Positions 53,262 to 60,575 of a stretch of 64,000 nt of DNA are shown here, piece by piece (the first letter of the stretch is position 1; each line of letters opens with the position of its first letter). Made by a program: the position numbers and the translations under genes. The stretch is from a virus. The notes beneath the pieces were generated by a model. It ran no database searches and was not told the origin of the DNA. It saw only the letters and a program-made list of their open reading frames with translations. Location of the stretch: positions 2,180-66,179 of IMG/VR virus record IMGVR_UViG_3300030118_004979; one strand, written 5' to 3'.

Positions 53262-55582
53262 AATTCATTTTCAATTTCATTTTCATCTTTATCTTCTTGA
53301 TTATAAACGTAATCTCCATTTTCATCATATCTTGCTAGTATTTTTAAACTTTCATTATTATTGCAACAGTTTCTTTTTATGTAGCTAATATCATTTACAT
53401 CTTCAAAAAGTTTATTGATTTTTTCATTTCTTTCAATCGCTGATTCAATAATGTTATCATTTTGATATTGAGATATTAAATCTTGTGGTAAATGTGAGGT
53501 AAAAATATTTCTTGGACAATCTGATATGCTTTCAAAATCATATTGTTCTTCAAAGTCAATGTTAAAAGATTCTAATGTTCCAATTTGTTTGGGTATATTT
53601 ATTTCATCTAATTCTGGTTGATCAGGGTTACGAGGTGGTGGTGGTGGCACTACTACTACTGGCTCACATCTTGAACGATTTCTGCATTCCTGTCTTGTTG
53701 GATATGCATCAGCTCCTGTTCTAAAAATTGCCACCCAAAACAAAACATTTGATCTTGGCTCTTGTAATGGTGGTGCAGTAGGATATGTATGCGTGAACAA
53801 TTTATTGCAATCTGCAATAGAAATTGTATTTCCTGATCCTCCAGCTCCTATAATAACACGATTACAATGACCTCTACATGTATAAAAAATTTCAGTTCTA
53901 TTAGTGTTTATAGCCCCTGTATCATCTATCCATCTTGCGTTTAATGGATTATTAAGTAAAGATGGATTATTTAAATAATATGAACTAGTTAAATTGTTTG
54001 AATCAAATTTTAAATATTCTTCTAATTGTTTTGTATTACCATATGTATATTGTCTTATAATACCATTAGGACCATAATTATAATCAATACCATCATTCCT
54101 TGCTGTGCTTTTAATAGATAATTTTACATAATCATGTTCATTTTTCGTTATCTTATATACACCTGCGTCTGAACTAATTAATCTAACATATACTATATTT
54201 CTACCGCAAGGACTATAAGTACAATTACCCACCCCACGTGAGTAGTTCATAAATTCATATATGTATGTTCCTACATATTCTTCATACTTATTATGTATTG
54301 TAATTTCTATTGTGTCGCCAGGAACTAAATAAGTTGTTTGAGGTAAAATTTGTCCTAAAACATCATATTTATCAAATTCAATTTCTAAAACTTTTGTCCA
54401 ACCTAAAACTCCTTGACCTTGAGGGCCACTATTTTGTACATGTCTACTACCTATTTGAACATCAGCATATGTTTCGTAAACTATACCTTGATACCTCCAA
54501 TACTCTATAAATCTAATACTAGATGCGTTTCTAGTGCTTTCAGAAATTCTAAAATTATAGTCTATGCCTGGAAACTCTACGTCTGGACATTTTTCAAATT
54601 TTCTTATAGCTCTTACAGAGTGTGGTACAATTCTGTCAGAAAAAGCAGGCATACCTGCCGTAGTAAATAACGCTTGTTGTGAATGTCCAGTAAATAACAT
54701 TGAGTCCATAACATATGCCATTTCATTATGAGTACCTGTAGGATCGTCAGGAAGTTCAGGCTTAGGGGTAGACGTCCAATAATATTTATTAGTAGGACTA
54801 TCATGACTAGTTAGAAAATCCCCCATGTTATTATTTGGATTACCAAACGTAGGTTGAGCAGCTGGACCGATAGTAAGCATCATAACCAGCGCTTCAATAA
54901 AATTAGGTAAATAATAATCCTGATCACCAAAAGGTCCCACATAACGTTGAGCCACATCAAACGCCCAATTATGTGATGGAACTAATGGATTTCTATTAAA
55001 AAAAAGATTAGGTGAAGAAAAAATTCTTGCAGGATATGTATTATTTACAAAATCAGTTAGATATTCACCATCTCCCATACCAATAGTTGGCACAGCTAAA
55101 GCTATACTTAATAAATTATTTTGTAAAGGTGGTTGAACAAAAGGTGGTGCTAATATATCAACATCTACATTACCATATTCTGTTCCTTTAAATATCTCAA
55201 CAATTTGCTGTGCAGAATTTCCTCTAAGAACTTGTGTAAAATCAAATTCTGGTGGCTCAAAAGAAAATCTAGATTCAAAAAATGGCATAAGCCCTTCAGC
55301 TGAATCATTTGGTGCCGCTTCAAAATAAAAGGGACTCCAGTTATACCACTGATATGGTATTGCAAAAATAATACCACCAGCAGGGCCTACATCACCCACT
55401 TGATAACAAGGACCTGTAGCGGGTGAACTTTGTGATCTTAATTCTTCAACACCATCTTTGAGTTCTTGTAGACTTGGAAAATTTTCTTCTTTAAATAATC
55501 CTGAGCCTATTAGAATCCTACGATACTGTTGATACATAGACTCATCATTAGTAATATCAGTGTGTCTTTTTTTATAAGTCAT
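53258..55582 (-). CDS. Large protein with Lcl/C-type-lectin-like domain
   Basis: 774 residues. Residues 55-345 contain GDVGPAGGIIFAIPYQW, WSPFYFEAAPNDSAEG, DYYLPNFIEALVMM, NKYYWTSTP and RIVPHSVRAIRKFE, together the pattern of DUF1566/Lcl domains with a C-type-lectin or formylglycine-enzyme-like fold. Such domains bind ligands or host surfaces. The rest is beta-rich with four Cys-containing patches (CRGHCNRVIIG, RRQECRNRSRC not exact: TRQECRNRSRCEP) and ends acidic after a Pro run. Its place between packaging genes is odd for an adhesin. Could instead be a head fibre or vertex protein. Confidence 0.6.
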   Translation of the reverse strand: MTYKKRHTDITNDESMYQQYRRILIGSGLFKEENFPSLQELKDGVEELRSQSSPATGPCYQVGDVGPAGGIIFAIPYQWYNWSPFYFEAAPNDSAEGLMPFFESRFSFEPPEFDFTQVLRGNSAQQIVEIFKGTEYGNVDVDILAPPFVQPPLQNNLLSIALAVPTIGMGDGEYLTDFVNNTYPARIFSSPNLFFNRNPLVPSHNWAFDVAQRYVGPFGDQDYYLPNFIEALVMMLTIGPAAQPTFGNPNNNMGDFLTSHDSPTNKYYWTSTPKPELPDDPTGTHNEMAYVMDSMLFTGHSQQALFTTAGMPAFSDRIVPHSVRAIRKFEKCPDVEFPGIDYNFRISESTRNASSIRFIEYWRYQGIVYETYADVQIGSRHVQNSGPQGQGVLGWTKVLEIEFDKYDVLGQILPQTTYLVPGDTIEITIHNKYEEYVGTYIYEFMNYSRGVGNCTYSPCGRNIVYVRLISSDAGVYKITKNEHDYVKLSIKSTARNDGIDYNYGPNGIIRQYTYGNTKQLEEYLKFDSNNLTSSYYLNNPSLLNNPLNARWIDDTGAINTNRTEIFYTCRGHCNRVIIGAGGSGNTISIADCNKLFTHTYPTAPPLQEPRSNVLFWVAIFRTGADAYPTRQECRNRSRCEPVVVVPPPPPRNPDQPELDEINIPKQIGTLESFNIDFEEQYDFESISDCPRNIFTSHLPQDLISQYQNDNIIESAIERNEKINKLFEDVNDISYIKRNCCNNNESLKILARYDENGDYVYNQEDKDENEIENEL

Positions 55583-56111
55583 TACTTTGTATTTCTTTAC
55601 GTCTTTCTAAAAAACTCAGACCTTTATCACCAGCAATCTTTACTCGCTCACCTCTTCTTTCTATAGCATCTAATAATGCTTGTCTAGTCTTTAATATCTT
55701 TTCTACACCTATCATAAGCTTTTGTAACATCTCTGCATTCTCTTCATCTAAATGCATTTTATCTATAAGATCAGTGAACTGATTAATCTTTTTATTAAAA
55801 GCTATAAGCTGTTCGTCCAATGGATCAAACTGCAATTCATTATATTTATTACAAGCTGCAAGTAAACATGCGTCATTCATACCAGACCAAGAATATGTAT
55901 CATAGATATCTTTACTGACTATCTTTTTTCTTTCTTGCTCGTTGTAATGTCTATATGGGCTTTCGTAGTCATAGACTAACGCAACCCATTTGAGGGCCGC
56001 AGGCCCGAATTTTTCTTTCTTAATGAGTGTAAGAAACTCAGGAACCCCCGTGACTCCATCGTCATCCTTGTATATATCCCCTTTGCGATTTAAGTTCAAT
56101 AAATACATCAA
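55572..56111 (-). CDS. Helical protein, possible small terminase subunit
   Basis: 179 residues, helical, charged: FGPAALKWVALVYDYESPYRH near 35-55, DACLLAACNKYNELQFDPLDE, then a coiled-coil (MLQKLMIGVEKILKTRQALL). The position upstream of TerL and the coiled-coil oligomerisation region fit a small terminase subunit, but no clear HTH is visible, so this is tentative. Overlaps neighbours by a few bases. Confidence 0.45.
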   Translation of the reverse strand: MMYLLNLNRKGDIYKDDDGVTGVPEFLTLIKKEKFGPAALKWVALVYDYESPYRHYNEQERKKIVSKDIYDTYSWSGMNDACLLAACNKYNELQFDPLDEQLIAFNKKINQFTDLIDKMHLDEENAEMLQKLMIGVEKILKTRQALLDAIERRGERVKIAGDKGLSFLERRKEIQSNDL

Positions 56112-56341
56112 TCATTATATTCTAGTTGTAAACTCAGTGTAAATATAATTTCGTCACTAAGTGGATGAACTTGATATTTCCAAGATGATTCTGTTAAATC
56201 AAAACCATACTCTTTAGTATTACGTATTAAATCGTATTCATCTTCCATTAGAAGATAAAGATCATCGTACATTCTTTCTATAAAGTATTTATTATCGTCC
56301 CCTATAGAAACCTTTCCGAATCTAGTTTCTATCTCTCTCAT
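56108..56341 (-). CDS. Small acidic protein of unknown function
   Basis: 77 residues, acidic and aromatic (YFIERMYDDLYLLMEDEYDL). It starts MREIETRFGKVSIGDDNKY and ends in a hydrophobic strand-like tail. Three bases separate it from the first gene of the block; it overlaps the next by 4. Function unknown; the position before the packaging genes suggests an assembly accessory. Confidence 0.55.
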   Translation of the reverse strand: MREIETRFGKVSIGDDNKYFIERMYDDLYLLMEDEYDLIRNTKEYGFDLTESSWKYQVHPLSDEIIFTLSLQLEYND

Positions 56342-56344
56342 AAT

Positions 56345-56929
56345 TTAGAATCTACCCCCTTGCGTAAATCTTTTTTTTCTCATATTAACAACTCCCTCTA
56401 GTTGCTTACCAGCAGCTATTCTATTGTCCAAAGCTTTTCTAAAAGAATTGACTGCACTGTTATATGGATTCATCATACCACCATTATCAAACTGACTAAC
56501 ATTCTTACCAAGCAACTCACTACCCATTGCAAGCATAGGATTAGTAAATACTTGTAGTCCAGCCATACCTCCACCTGCACCGCCTCCTTCTCTTGAGAAC
56601 TGATCTCCATATACAAGTGATGATGGTCTACCAGACATATTCATTACACCACTAACATTAGGTCTTTCCATAAGTGGATCAGGCATATCTGGTGATGTAG
56701 CTGGCTCAACCTGTATAGGCGCATTAGGATCTGGCATATCAGGAGTGACGGGATCAACACCCATTATTGGATCTGTAGGTACTCCAGGATCAACAGGTAT
56801 TCTTGGTGGAAAAAACGGCAACAAGCTATTTATATTCTGTTTTCCTGTGCCTGCATTTGATTGTGGTGTTGTCTGTCCTCCAGTTACCTGATAAGGATCT
56901 TGAACATTAAATAAGCCTAGTCTAGCCAT
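56345..56929 (-). CDS. Pro/Gly-rich protein, first gene of the late block
   Basis: 194 residues. Residues 35-95 are Pro/Asp-rich (FFPPRIPVDPGVPTDPIMG, PDMPDPNAPIQVEPATSPD), then a Gly/Met-rich region (REGGGAGGGMAGLQ). The C-terminus is basic (NMRKKRFTQGGRF). Disordered character suggests a virion or assembly factor. It is directly downstream of the TAACTTTG promoter element at 56947-56954, so it heads the leftward transcript. Confidence 0.55.
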   Translation of the reverse strand: MARLGLFNVQDPYQVTGGQTTPQSNAGTGKQNINSLLPFFPPRIPVDPGVPTDPIMGVDPVTPDMPDPNAPIQVEPATSPDMPDPLMERPNVSGVMNMSGRPSSLVYGDQFSREGGGAGGGMAGLQVFTNPMLAMGSELLGKNVSQFDNGGMMNPYNSAVNSFRKALDNRIAAGKQLEGVVNMRKKRFTQGGRF

Positions 56930-56946
56930 AATTATAATTTTAAATA

Positions 56947-56954
56947 CAAAGTTA
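56947..56954 (-). promoter_or_regulatory. Late promoter -7 element (TAACTTTG)
   Basis: TAACTTTG on the - strand, 17 bases before the first late ATG (56929). It matches the host -7 consensus and the copies at 1929 (+) and 17496 (-). The expected -33 position reads CTCA, not TTTG, so it may need an activator or an alternative upstream box. A purine-rich tract lies further upstream. Confidence 0.5.
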
Positions 56955-57099
56955 AAAAAATTATTTGTAATTGTGAGGGAGGGATTCTCTGTGCCTTTTT
57001 ACCCCCTACCTTCTACATTTTTTTCACACCCACCCTATTTTTTTGTTGCACTTTTGTTTTATGTATATTTTATTGTATTAATCTAAATTTATTATTATT

Positions 57100-57222
57100 A
57101 TGAACACGCTTATTATTATAGTAGTTACTATCTTGCTTACGAAATACGGAATGTTTGATGCTAAGAGAATGTCGGATGACATCAAGATAATTAAAGATAA
57201 CTTTAAAAAAGAACAGAAATGA
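57100..57222 (+). CDS. 40-residue membrane microprotein
   Basis: ATG at 57100 to TGA at 57222. Residues 3-16 are hydrophobic (TLIIIVVTILLTKY), followed by a charged tail (FDAKRMSDDIKIIKDN then FKKEQK). The stop overlaps the start of the next frame (ATGA), as in coupled genes. It would sit in the inner membrane. Similar in form to the microprotein at 3509-3592. Confidence 0.5.
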   Translation: MNTLIIIVVTILLTKYGMFDAKRMSDDIKIIKDNFKKEQK

Positions 57223-57296
57223 TATACCTTAAAATTATTATAGGTGTACTATTATTTGAATGGTATATTGACACACATATAAAGGGAGACGCTTAG
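57219..57296 (+). CDS. 25-residue membrane microprotein
   Basis: ATG at 57219, coupled to the previous frame by a 4-base overlap. The product is a single short hydrophobic segment (YLKIIIGVLLFEWYI) and a polar end. Its stop codon lies inside the stem of the terminator at 57284-57312. Small but supported by coupling and by the terminator immediately after. Confidence 0.4.
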   Translation: MIYLKIIIGVLLFEWYIDTHIKGDA

Positions 57297-57312
57297 TCTC
57301 TCTTTTTATTTT
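57284..57312 (+). terminator. Intrinsic terminator overlapping the microprotein stop
   Basis: GGGAGAC (57284-57290) pairs with GTCTCTC (57296-57302), seven pairs with one wobble, and T5ATTTT follows. The TAG stop of the 25-residue frame lies in the loop and stem, so translation reaches into the hairpin. Confidence 0.7.
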
Positions 57313-57410
57313 ACTTGTAAAAAAAATATAATTATCCCTGATTGTGTTTGTGTGATATAGTCTAATACTATACAAATACACACTTTTTTTTACATATACA
57401 ATACTATAAT

Positions 57411-57433
57411 ATAGTTAAACTATTGATTATCAA
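57411..57433. promoter_or_regulatory. Two adjacent palindromes, operator-like
   Basis: ATAGTT-A-AACTAT (57411-57423) is a perfect palindrome and is followed by TTGAT-T-ATCAA (57423-57433), another. Adjacent small palindromes in a phage control region are often repressor or initiator sites, but in AT-rich DNA they may also arise by chance. Confidence 0.35.
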
Positions 57434-57473
57434 TCTGTTATATAATATATTGTAAAAATACCGTTTATAAAAT

Positions 57474-57540
57474 ACTAACTAATCTATTTAATTGATTGAT
57501 ATGCTTTGCGTATTCGCTTTGCGAAGTTAGTGTTTTTTTT
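57474..57540 (+). terminator. Terminator-like hairpin with T8
   Basis: ACTAACT (57474-57480) pairs with AGTTAGT (57525-57531) around a long loop that itself contains the hairpin TTCGC-TTT-GCGAA (57513-57525). T8 follows at 57533-57540. It could stop transcription from a promoter within the control region before the early genes. Confidence 0.5.
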
Positions 57541-57627
57541 GGACAAAGTCAAGTGCAATCTATCAGATTAATGCAAAATTGTAATCAGTATACTATTTAA
57601 CAGTTTAATGTTTTATATATATATTAT

Positions 57628-57714
57628 AATGCAACTTATAACAATCACGAAAAGTATTCTAGAGTGCTTAGTAGTTAACCGCCAGAGATAGAGGCAACGG
57701 TTGCATTTTTTTTT
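57628..57714 (+). ncRNA. Candidate structured RNA or attenuator
   Basis: AATGCAAC (57628-57635) pairs with GTTGCATT (57700-57707), closing a domain of about 80 bases. An alternative inner hairpin is AACCGCC (57677-57683) with GG (57693-57694) and CGGTT (57698-57702), which competes with the outer stem. Nine T follow from 57706. Two mutually exclusive stems before a U-run are typical of attenuators. It ends 20 bases before the zinc-ribbon gene at 57734. It may also be an independent small RNA; no known class was recognised. Confidence 0.5.
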
Positions 57715-57733
57715 ATTAATTAAAATCAAAACT

Positions 57734-57976
57734 ATGGAAACGTTATTCATTGAGTGTTCTTGTGGTAATACCACAGGTTTCAAACACTCACACAATGTAG
57801 CAGAATGCACGTCATGTGCTGCTGTCATACATATGGACACACCTGTGTATCATCAGGTGCAATACAAATCTCTTGACGAGATTGCCAAAGAGCAAGCTCT
57901 GATTGATATGCGTCAGCTAGACTATATAGATTGGGCGCAAGTATTTGATACAGATAATATAAGAGTGGCTGTTTAG
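57734..57976 (+). CDS. Zinc-ribbon-like small protein
   Basis: 80 residues from the ATG at 57734; a TTG at 57701 would place the start inside the terminator-like T-run, so it was not used. Residues 8-27 carry C-x-CG...C-x2-C (CSCGNTTGF and CTSC), a metal-binding pattern. The C-terminal half is acidic (YIDWAQVFDTDNIRV). Function unknown; it is the first gene of the right-hand early-type block. A terminator lies in its stop region. Confidence 0.6.
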   Translation: METLFIECSCGNTTGFKHSHNVAECTSCAAVIHMDTPVYHQVQYKSLDEIAKEQALIDMRQLDYIDWAQVFDTDNIRVAV

Positions 57977-57989
57977 TCACTCTTTTTTT
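57963..57989 (+). terminator. Intrinsic terminator overlapping the zinc-ribbon gene stop
   Basis: GAGTGGC (57963-57969) pairs with GTCACTC (57976-57982), with a G-U pair, and T7 follows (57983-57989). The stop codon TAG lies in the loop, the same arrangement as the terminator at 57284. Confidence 0.7.
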
Positions 57990-58009
57990 GTTTAACTTAA
58001 AATTAAAAT

Positions 58010-58216
58010 ATGAACAATACTAATTTTATACAAGAAGACTACGAGAAAATAGCTCGTATGCTTGAAAATAATTATTATAAACTTGAAGAGATATATAATC
58101 TACAACAAGAATATAATAGAAAACCATTAGACAAGTTAAAACTTGCTATATCTAAAGTTAAAAGTAATGTTAAAGCTAAGATACCAACAGTATCTATAAA
58201 CTTTGACAGAAAATAA
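58010..58216 (+). CDS. Small Lys-rich protein of unknown function
   Basis: 68 residues, basic, with a helical start (QEDYEKIARMLENNYYKLEE) and a Lys/Val-rich tail (ISKVKSNVKAKIPTV). The leader contains TTAAAATTAAAAT just before the ATG, part of an A-rich motif also before 58237 and 61614. No family recognised. Confidence 0.55.
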   Translation: MNNTNFIQEDYEKIARMLENNYYKLEEIYNLQQEYNRKPLDKLKLAISKVKSNVKAKIPTVSINFDRK

Positions 58217-58236
58217 TAATCATTAAAAATTAAATC

Positions 58237-58548
58237 ATGAAAGATACTATTTTTGCAAAAGGTATGTTTGTTAAATCACATACCACTAATAATAATAAAG
58301 AAATAATCAGCGTTTCAATCAATGTAAATGACGTATGTCAGACATTGAAAGAACATTATAATAAAGACGCTAATGGTAATCCATGGGTAAACATCAAGTT
58401 GATCCCAAGAAAATCTGTTTCAGATAAAGGACTTACACATGTACCTGTTATTGATACATACTTTAAGAAAAATTCAGAGCAAAAAGCTATGGACAATCTT
58501 AAAGAACTAGCGAATATTCAGACTAAAACTGCTGATTTGCCTCTATAA
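58237..58548 (+). CDS. Small protein of unknown function, SSB-like tail
   Basis: 103 residues. The middle (SVSINVNDVCQTLKEHYNKD) is a beta-then-helix element and the end reads KTADLPL, reminiscent of SSB-interaction tails. It is translated with the next gene (stop and ATG overlap by one base). A leader motif ATTAAAAATTAAATC precedes the ATG. Similar short proteins are common in phage early regions, unknown role. Confidence 0.55.
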   Translation: MKDTIFAKGMFVKSHTTNNNKEIISVSINVNDVCQTLKEHYNKDANGNPWVNIKLIPRKSVSDKGLTHVPVIDTYFKKNSEQKAMDNLKELANIQTKTADLPL

Positions 58549-58769
58549 TGGGAATCCTTACTATAGCCTTGTTTACTGCCGTTGGCTACTATATAGTTTT
58601 ATATAAAGCTATCGGCAGGCGCAAGCTAGTTAAATCTCAAGCATTTTGGGACATTTTATTTACATTTGCTATCCCAATAATATTTATTGGTACATTCAGT
58701 GGCGTGGCTACAGCTGTCGTTGCTGGTGTATTGTTTTCCATTTTCACGTTTCTTACACCAAGAGACTAG
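58548..58769 (+). CDS. Small multi-pass membrane protein
   Basis: 73 residues with about two to three hydrophobic segments (GILTIALFTAVGYYIVLYKA, FTFAIPIIFIGTFSGVATAV, VVAGVLFSIFTFL) and a basic loop (GRRKLVKSQ). Ends with a strong terminator 2 bases after the stop. It could influence the host membrane or act in superinfection immunity; nothing specific seen. Confidence 0.6.
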   Translation: MGILTIALFTAVGYYIVLYKAIGRRKLVKSQAFWDILFTFAIPIIFIGTFSGVATAVVAGVLFSIFTFLTPRD

Positions 58770-58770
58770 G

Positions 58771-58797
58771 ACAACCCCTTCGGGGGTTGTTTTATTT
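58771..58797 (+). terminator. Strong intrinsic terminator (TTCG loop)
   Basis: ACAACCCC (58771-58778) pairs perfectly with GGGGTTGT (58783-58790) around a TTCG tetraloop, and TTTATTTAT follows. This is the clearest hairpin in the window and separates the operons at 58548 and 58825. Confidence 0.85.
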
Positions 58798-58824
58798 ATA
58801 TTCTATAACTAAAAAAAAATAATT

Positions 58825-59169
58825 ATGTATACCTTTGAACTATCTTCAGAATATCTGAAACAAATAAAACAACTTATCAAAACAAGACAAAAAACACCGT
58901 ACGATTTGGCTCATGCATCGTTTAGAAAAAATAACGCTGACGTTATTATTAAACATGTAGATAGAAAAAATCTTGTAATTACATTTCTAGACGGTTCTGT
59001 TGAACAGTTCAAACCTACACGTAGAAAATTATTCTACAAGTATATAGATAATTTAAACTACTTATATACAGTAGCACGTAAAGCATATGTATCAAGATAC
59101 TTTGATATAATTAATAAATTTAATCATAGACATAATCAGAATACCATAGGTTCTATTGTGTCTATGTAA
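58825..59169 (+). CDS. Basic protein of unknown function
   Basis: 114 residues, basic, with a central segment ADVIIKHVDRKNLVITFLDG that reads like a beta hairpin, and a C-terminal helix with Arg/Tyr (YLYTVARKAYVSRYFDII). Ends NHRHNQNTIGSIVSM. No transmembrane segment. Possibly DNA- or RNA-binding; unproven. Followed by a structured terminator. Confidence 0.55.
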   Translation: MYTFELSSEYLKQIKQLIKTRQKTPYDLAHASFRKNNADVIIKHVDRKNLVITFLDGSVEQFKPTRRKLFYKYIDNLNYLYTVARKAYVSRYFDIINKFNHRHNQNTIGSIVSM

Positions 59170-59170
59170 T

Positions 59171-59239
59171 AAAAAGGGGTGGGAGCGTGTGGCCATGGAA
59201 TGATAACTAAACGTAGCTGTTATTACCGCCCCTTTTTTT
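59171..59239 (+). terminator. Structured hairpin with T-run, possibly a small RNA
   Basis: AAAAAGGGG (59171-59179) pairs with CCCCTTTTT (59229-59237), with the next GG/CC as a bulged extension, around a long internal region. The inner segment can form ATAAC/GTTAT pairs and contains the palindrome CCATGG. T7 closes it. The A-rich/T-rich arms make it bidirectional. It resembles the G4/C4-armed element at 875-923, so it may be more than a terminator. Confidence 0.55.
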
Positions 59240-59253
59240 CTAAAAATATAAAT

Positions 59254-59511
59254 ATGAAAATACACTATAATACATTAAAAATTATTAGATCAGCTTTTAA
59301 TAAAAAATTTGTAATCTACACAAGTGGTGTAAATAGTCTATCAATTCGTTTTGGATATTGGGACAAAATTGATCATCAATTATTAAACAATATGTTAGTA
59401 ATGCATGAAAATGATGTATATATAAAAGTAACAGAACAAACAATAAATGATGAAGACTGCGGTGATAAGTATTCTTATTCTGTAACAAAAGATATTAACT
59501 TAAATAATTAA
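59254..59511 (+). CDS. Small protein of unknown function
   Basis: 85 residues from the ATG at 59254; an upstream start would be within the hairpin at 59171-59239. Beta- and helix-mixed (KFVIYTSGVNSLSIRFGYWD, LLNNMLVMHENDVYIKVTEQ). Acidic C-terminus. Two bases before the next gene, so same operon. Confidence 0.5.
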   Translation: MKIHYNTLKIIRSAFNKKFVIYTSGVNSLSIRFGYWDKIDHQLLNNMLVMHENDVYIKVTEQTINDEDCGDKYSYSVTKDINLNN

Positions 59512-59513
59512 TT

Positions 59514-60077
59514 ATGCCAAATTGGTGCTGGAATCACCTAACTGTAACAGGTGATGAAAAAGAACTACAAGAATTTGTAGAAAAATCAACAAATGTTCAA
59601 AATAGACATCCTAAAGACAAAGAGTTTTCATTTGAAGGTACTTTACCACGTGGTGATCGTAAAGACTGGTACGACTGGTCTATAGGAAACTGGGGTACTA
59701 AATGGGATGCATGTGAACCACATATTGAAAACGATGATAAAGAATATTTTGCTGTAACATTTGATAGCGCTTGGTCGCCACCAATAGCATGGTTAGAAAA
59801 TATTGTACATATGTTTCCTAAACTTTATTTTACACTAGAATATGAAGAACCAGGTATGTGTTTTGCAGGTATTTTAGAAATACAACACAACAAAATACAT
59901 GATGATAGATGTTGGGACATTGAATCAGCCTCGGAGTGTTGTCATGGAGAAATTGATTGGGAACATCCTGAATACGATTATTATTGTACAATATGTAAAT
60001 GTGAAACAGAAGCTGTTTCAGTGAGAAAAGATCAAATTAAAAGAAATCTTAACTATGATTATAACTATGAAAAATAA
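59514..60077 (+). CDS. DUF1281/Api92-like ferredoxin-fold protein with C-terminal Cys cluster
   Basis: 187 residues. The start MPNWCWNHLTVTGDEKELQEF is the hallmark of the DUF1281/YubB-type family, and FDSAWSPPIAWLENIVHMFP near 83-102 is its second conserved block. The C-terminus adds acidic residues and a CTICKCE motif that may bind metal. Found on plasmids and phages; function not established, perhaps host interaction. It overlaps the next gene's start. Confidence 0.65.
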   Translation: MPNWCWNHLTVTGDEKELQEFVEKSTNVQNRHPKDKEFSFEGTLPRGDRKDWYDWSIGNWGTKWDACEPHIENDDKEYFAVTFDSAWSPPIAWLENIVHMFPKLYFTLEYEEPGMCFAGILEIQHNKIHDDRCWDIESASECCHGEIDWEHPEYDYYCTICKCETEAVSVRKDQIKRNLNYDYNYEK

Positions 60078-60315
60078 TATTGAAACTATATCATTTAACG
60101 TAAGTAAAACTATAAACATCGGAAACTTTGAAGCTATTAAAATCAATTATGGTCAAAGTGTTACTGTTGATCCTAGCAGAGATATTGAGACGCAGAGACA
60201 AGAACTAATCAACGATTGTTATACTGTTGTTAAACAAGAAACATCTCATTGGGATAAAATAAAATCAGTGCAGCATGTTGATAGAAACAAAAACATTAAT
60301 GTTATACAGAAATGA
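60067..60315 (+). CDS. Small protein of unknown function
   Basis: 82 residues from the ATG at 60067; a second ATG at 60055 would add four residues, and either could be used. A beta-rich start (ETISFNVSKTINIGNFEAIKI) is followed by a Gln/Asp-rich helix. It overlaps the Api92-like gene and the next. No family recognised. Confidence 0.5.
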   Translation: MKNNIETISFNVSKTINIGNFEAIKINYGQSVTVDPSRDIETQRQELINDCYTVVKQETSHWDKIKSVQHVDRNKNINVIQK

Positions 60316-60575
60316 AAAAATATTTGATAAAGAAACTAATCAGTGGTTATAGAATTAATCCCAGTTTATCTGGGATGACACTGGTTGGTATTCCACATAA
60401 TGTCAAAGATAACAGTATACAGGTTCAGTATGCTGATCAAAAAATGATAATAAATAGTAATACACCTTTATTAGGTAAAAAATCATTTAAAGATAAATTT
60501 GGACGTGATAAAACGTACATACTTTATTACTATGAATGGACACCTAATAAAACACAAATAAAATTAGAGTTATGA
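60312..60575 (+). CDS. Small basic beta-rich protein
   Basis: 87 residues: MKKYLIKKLISGYRINPSLS, then MTLVGIPHNVKDNSIQVQYA and TYILYYYEWTPNKTQIKLEL. Mostly beta strands with Lys-rich start. Overlaps both neighbours by 4 bases. Function unknown. Confidence 0.5.
   Translation: MKKYLIKKLISGYRINPSLSGMTLVGIPHNVKDNSIQVQYADQKMIINSNTPLLGKKSFKDKFGRDKTYILYYYEWTPNKTQIKLEL

Larger units (their letters stand above)
57313..57627 (+). other. Long AT-rich non-coding control region
   Basis: About 315 bases with no convincing gene on either strand. It holds long A/T tracts, the adjacent palindromes at 57411-57433, a direct repeat of GCTTTGCG (57503 and 57516 area) and a hairpin with a T8 run ending at 57540. 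It separates the divergent transcripts and precedes the structured leader at 57628. It could hold early promoters read by the phage polymerase or a replication origin; neither is shown. Confidence 0.5.

Noticed and set aside
53258-55582. Diversity-generating retroelement target
   Set aside because: The protein has a C-type-lectin-like fold, but no reverse transcriptase gene or template repeat was seen in this window.
57701-57733. TTG start extending the zinc-ribbon protein by 11 residues
   Set aside because: It lies in the T-run of the RNA element; the ATG at 57734 has a typical A-rich leader.
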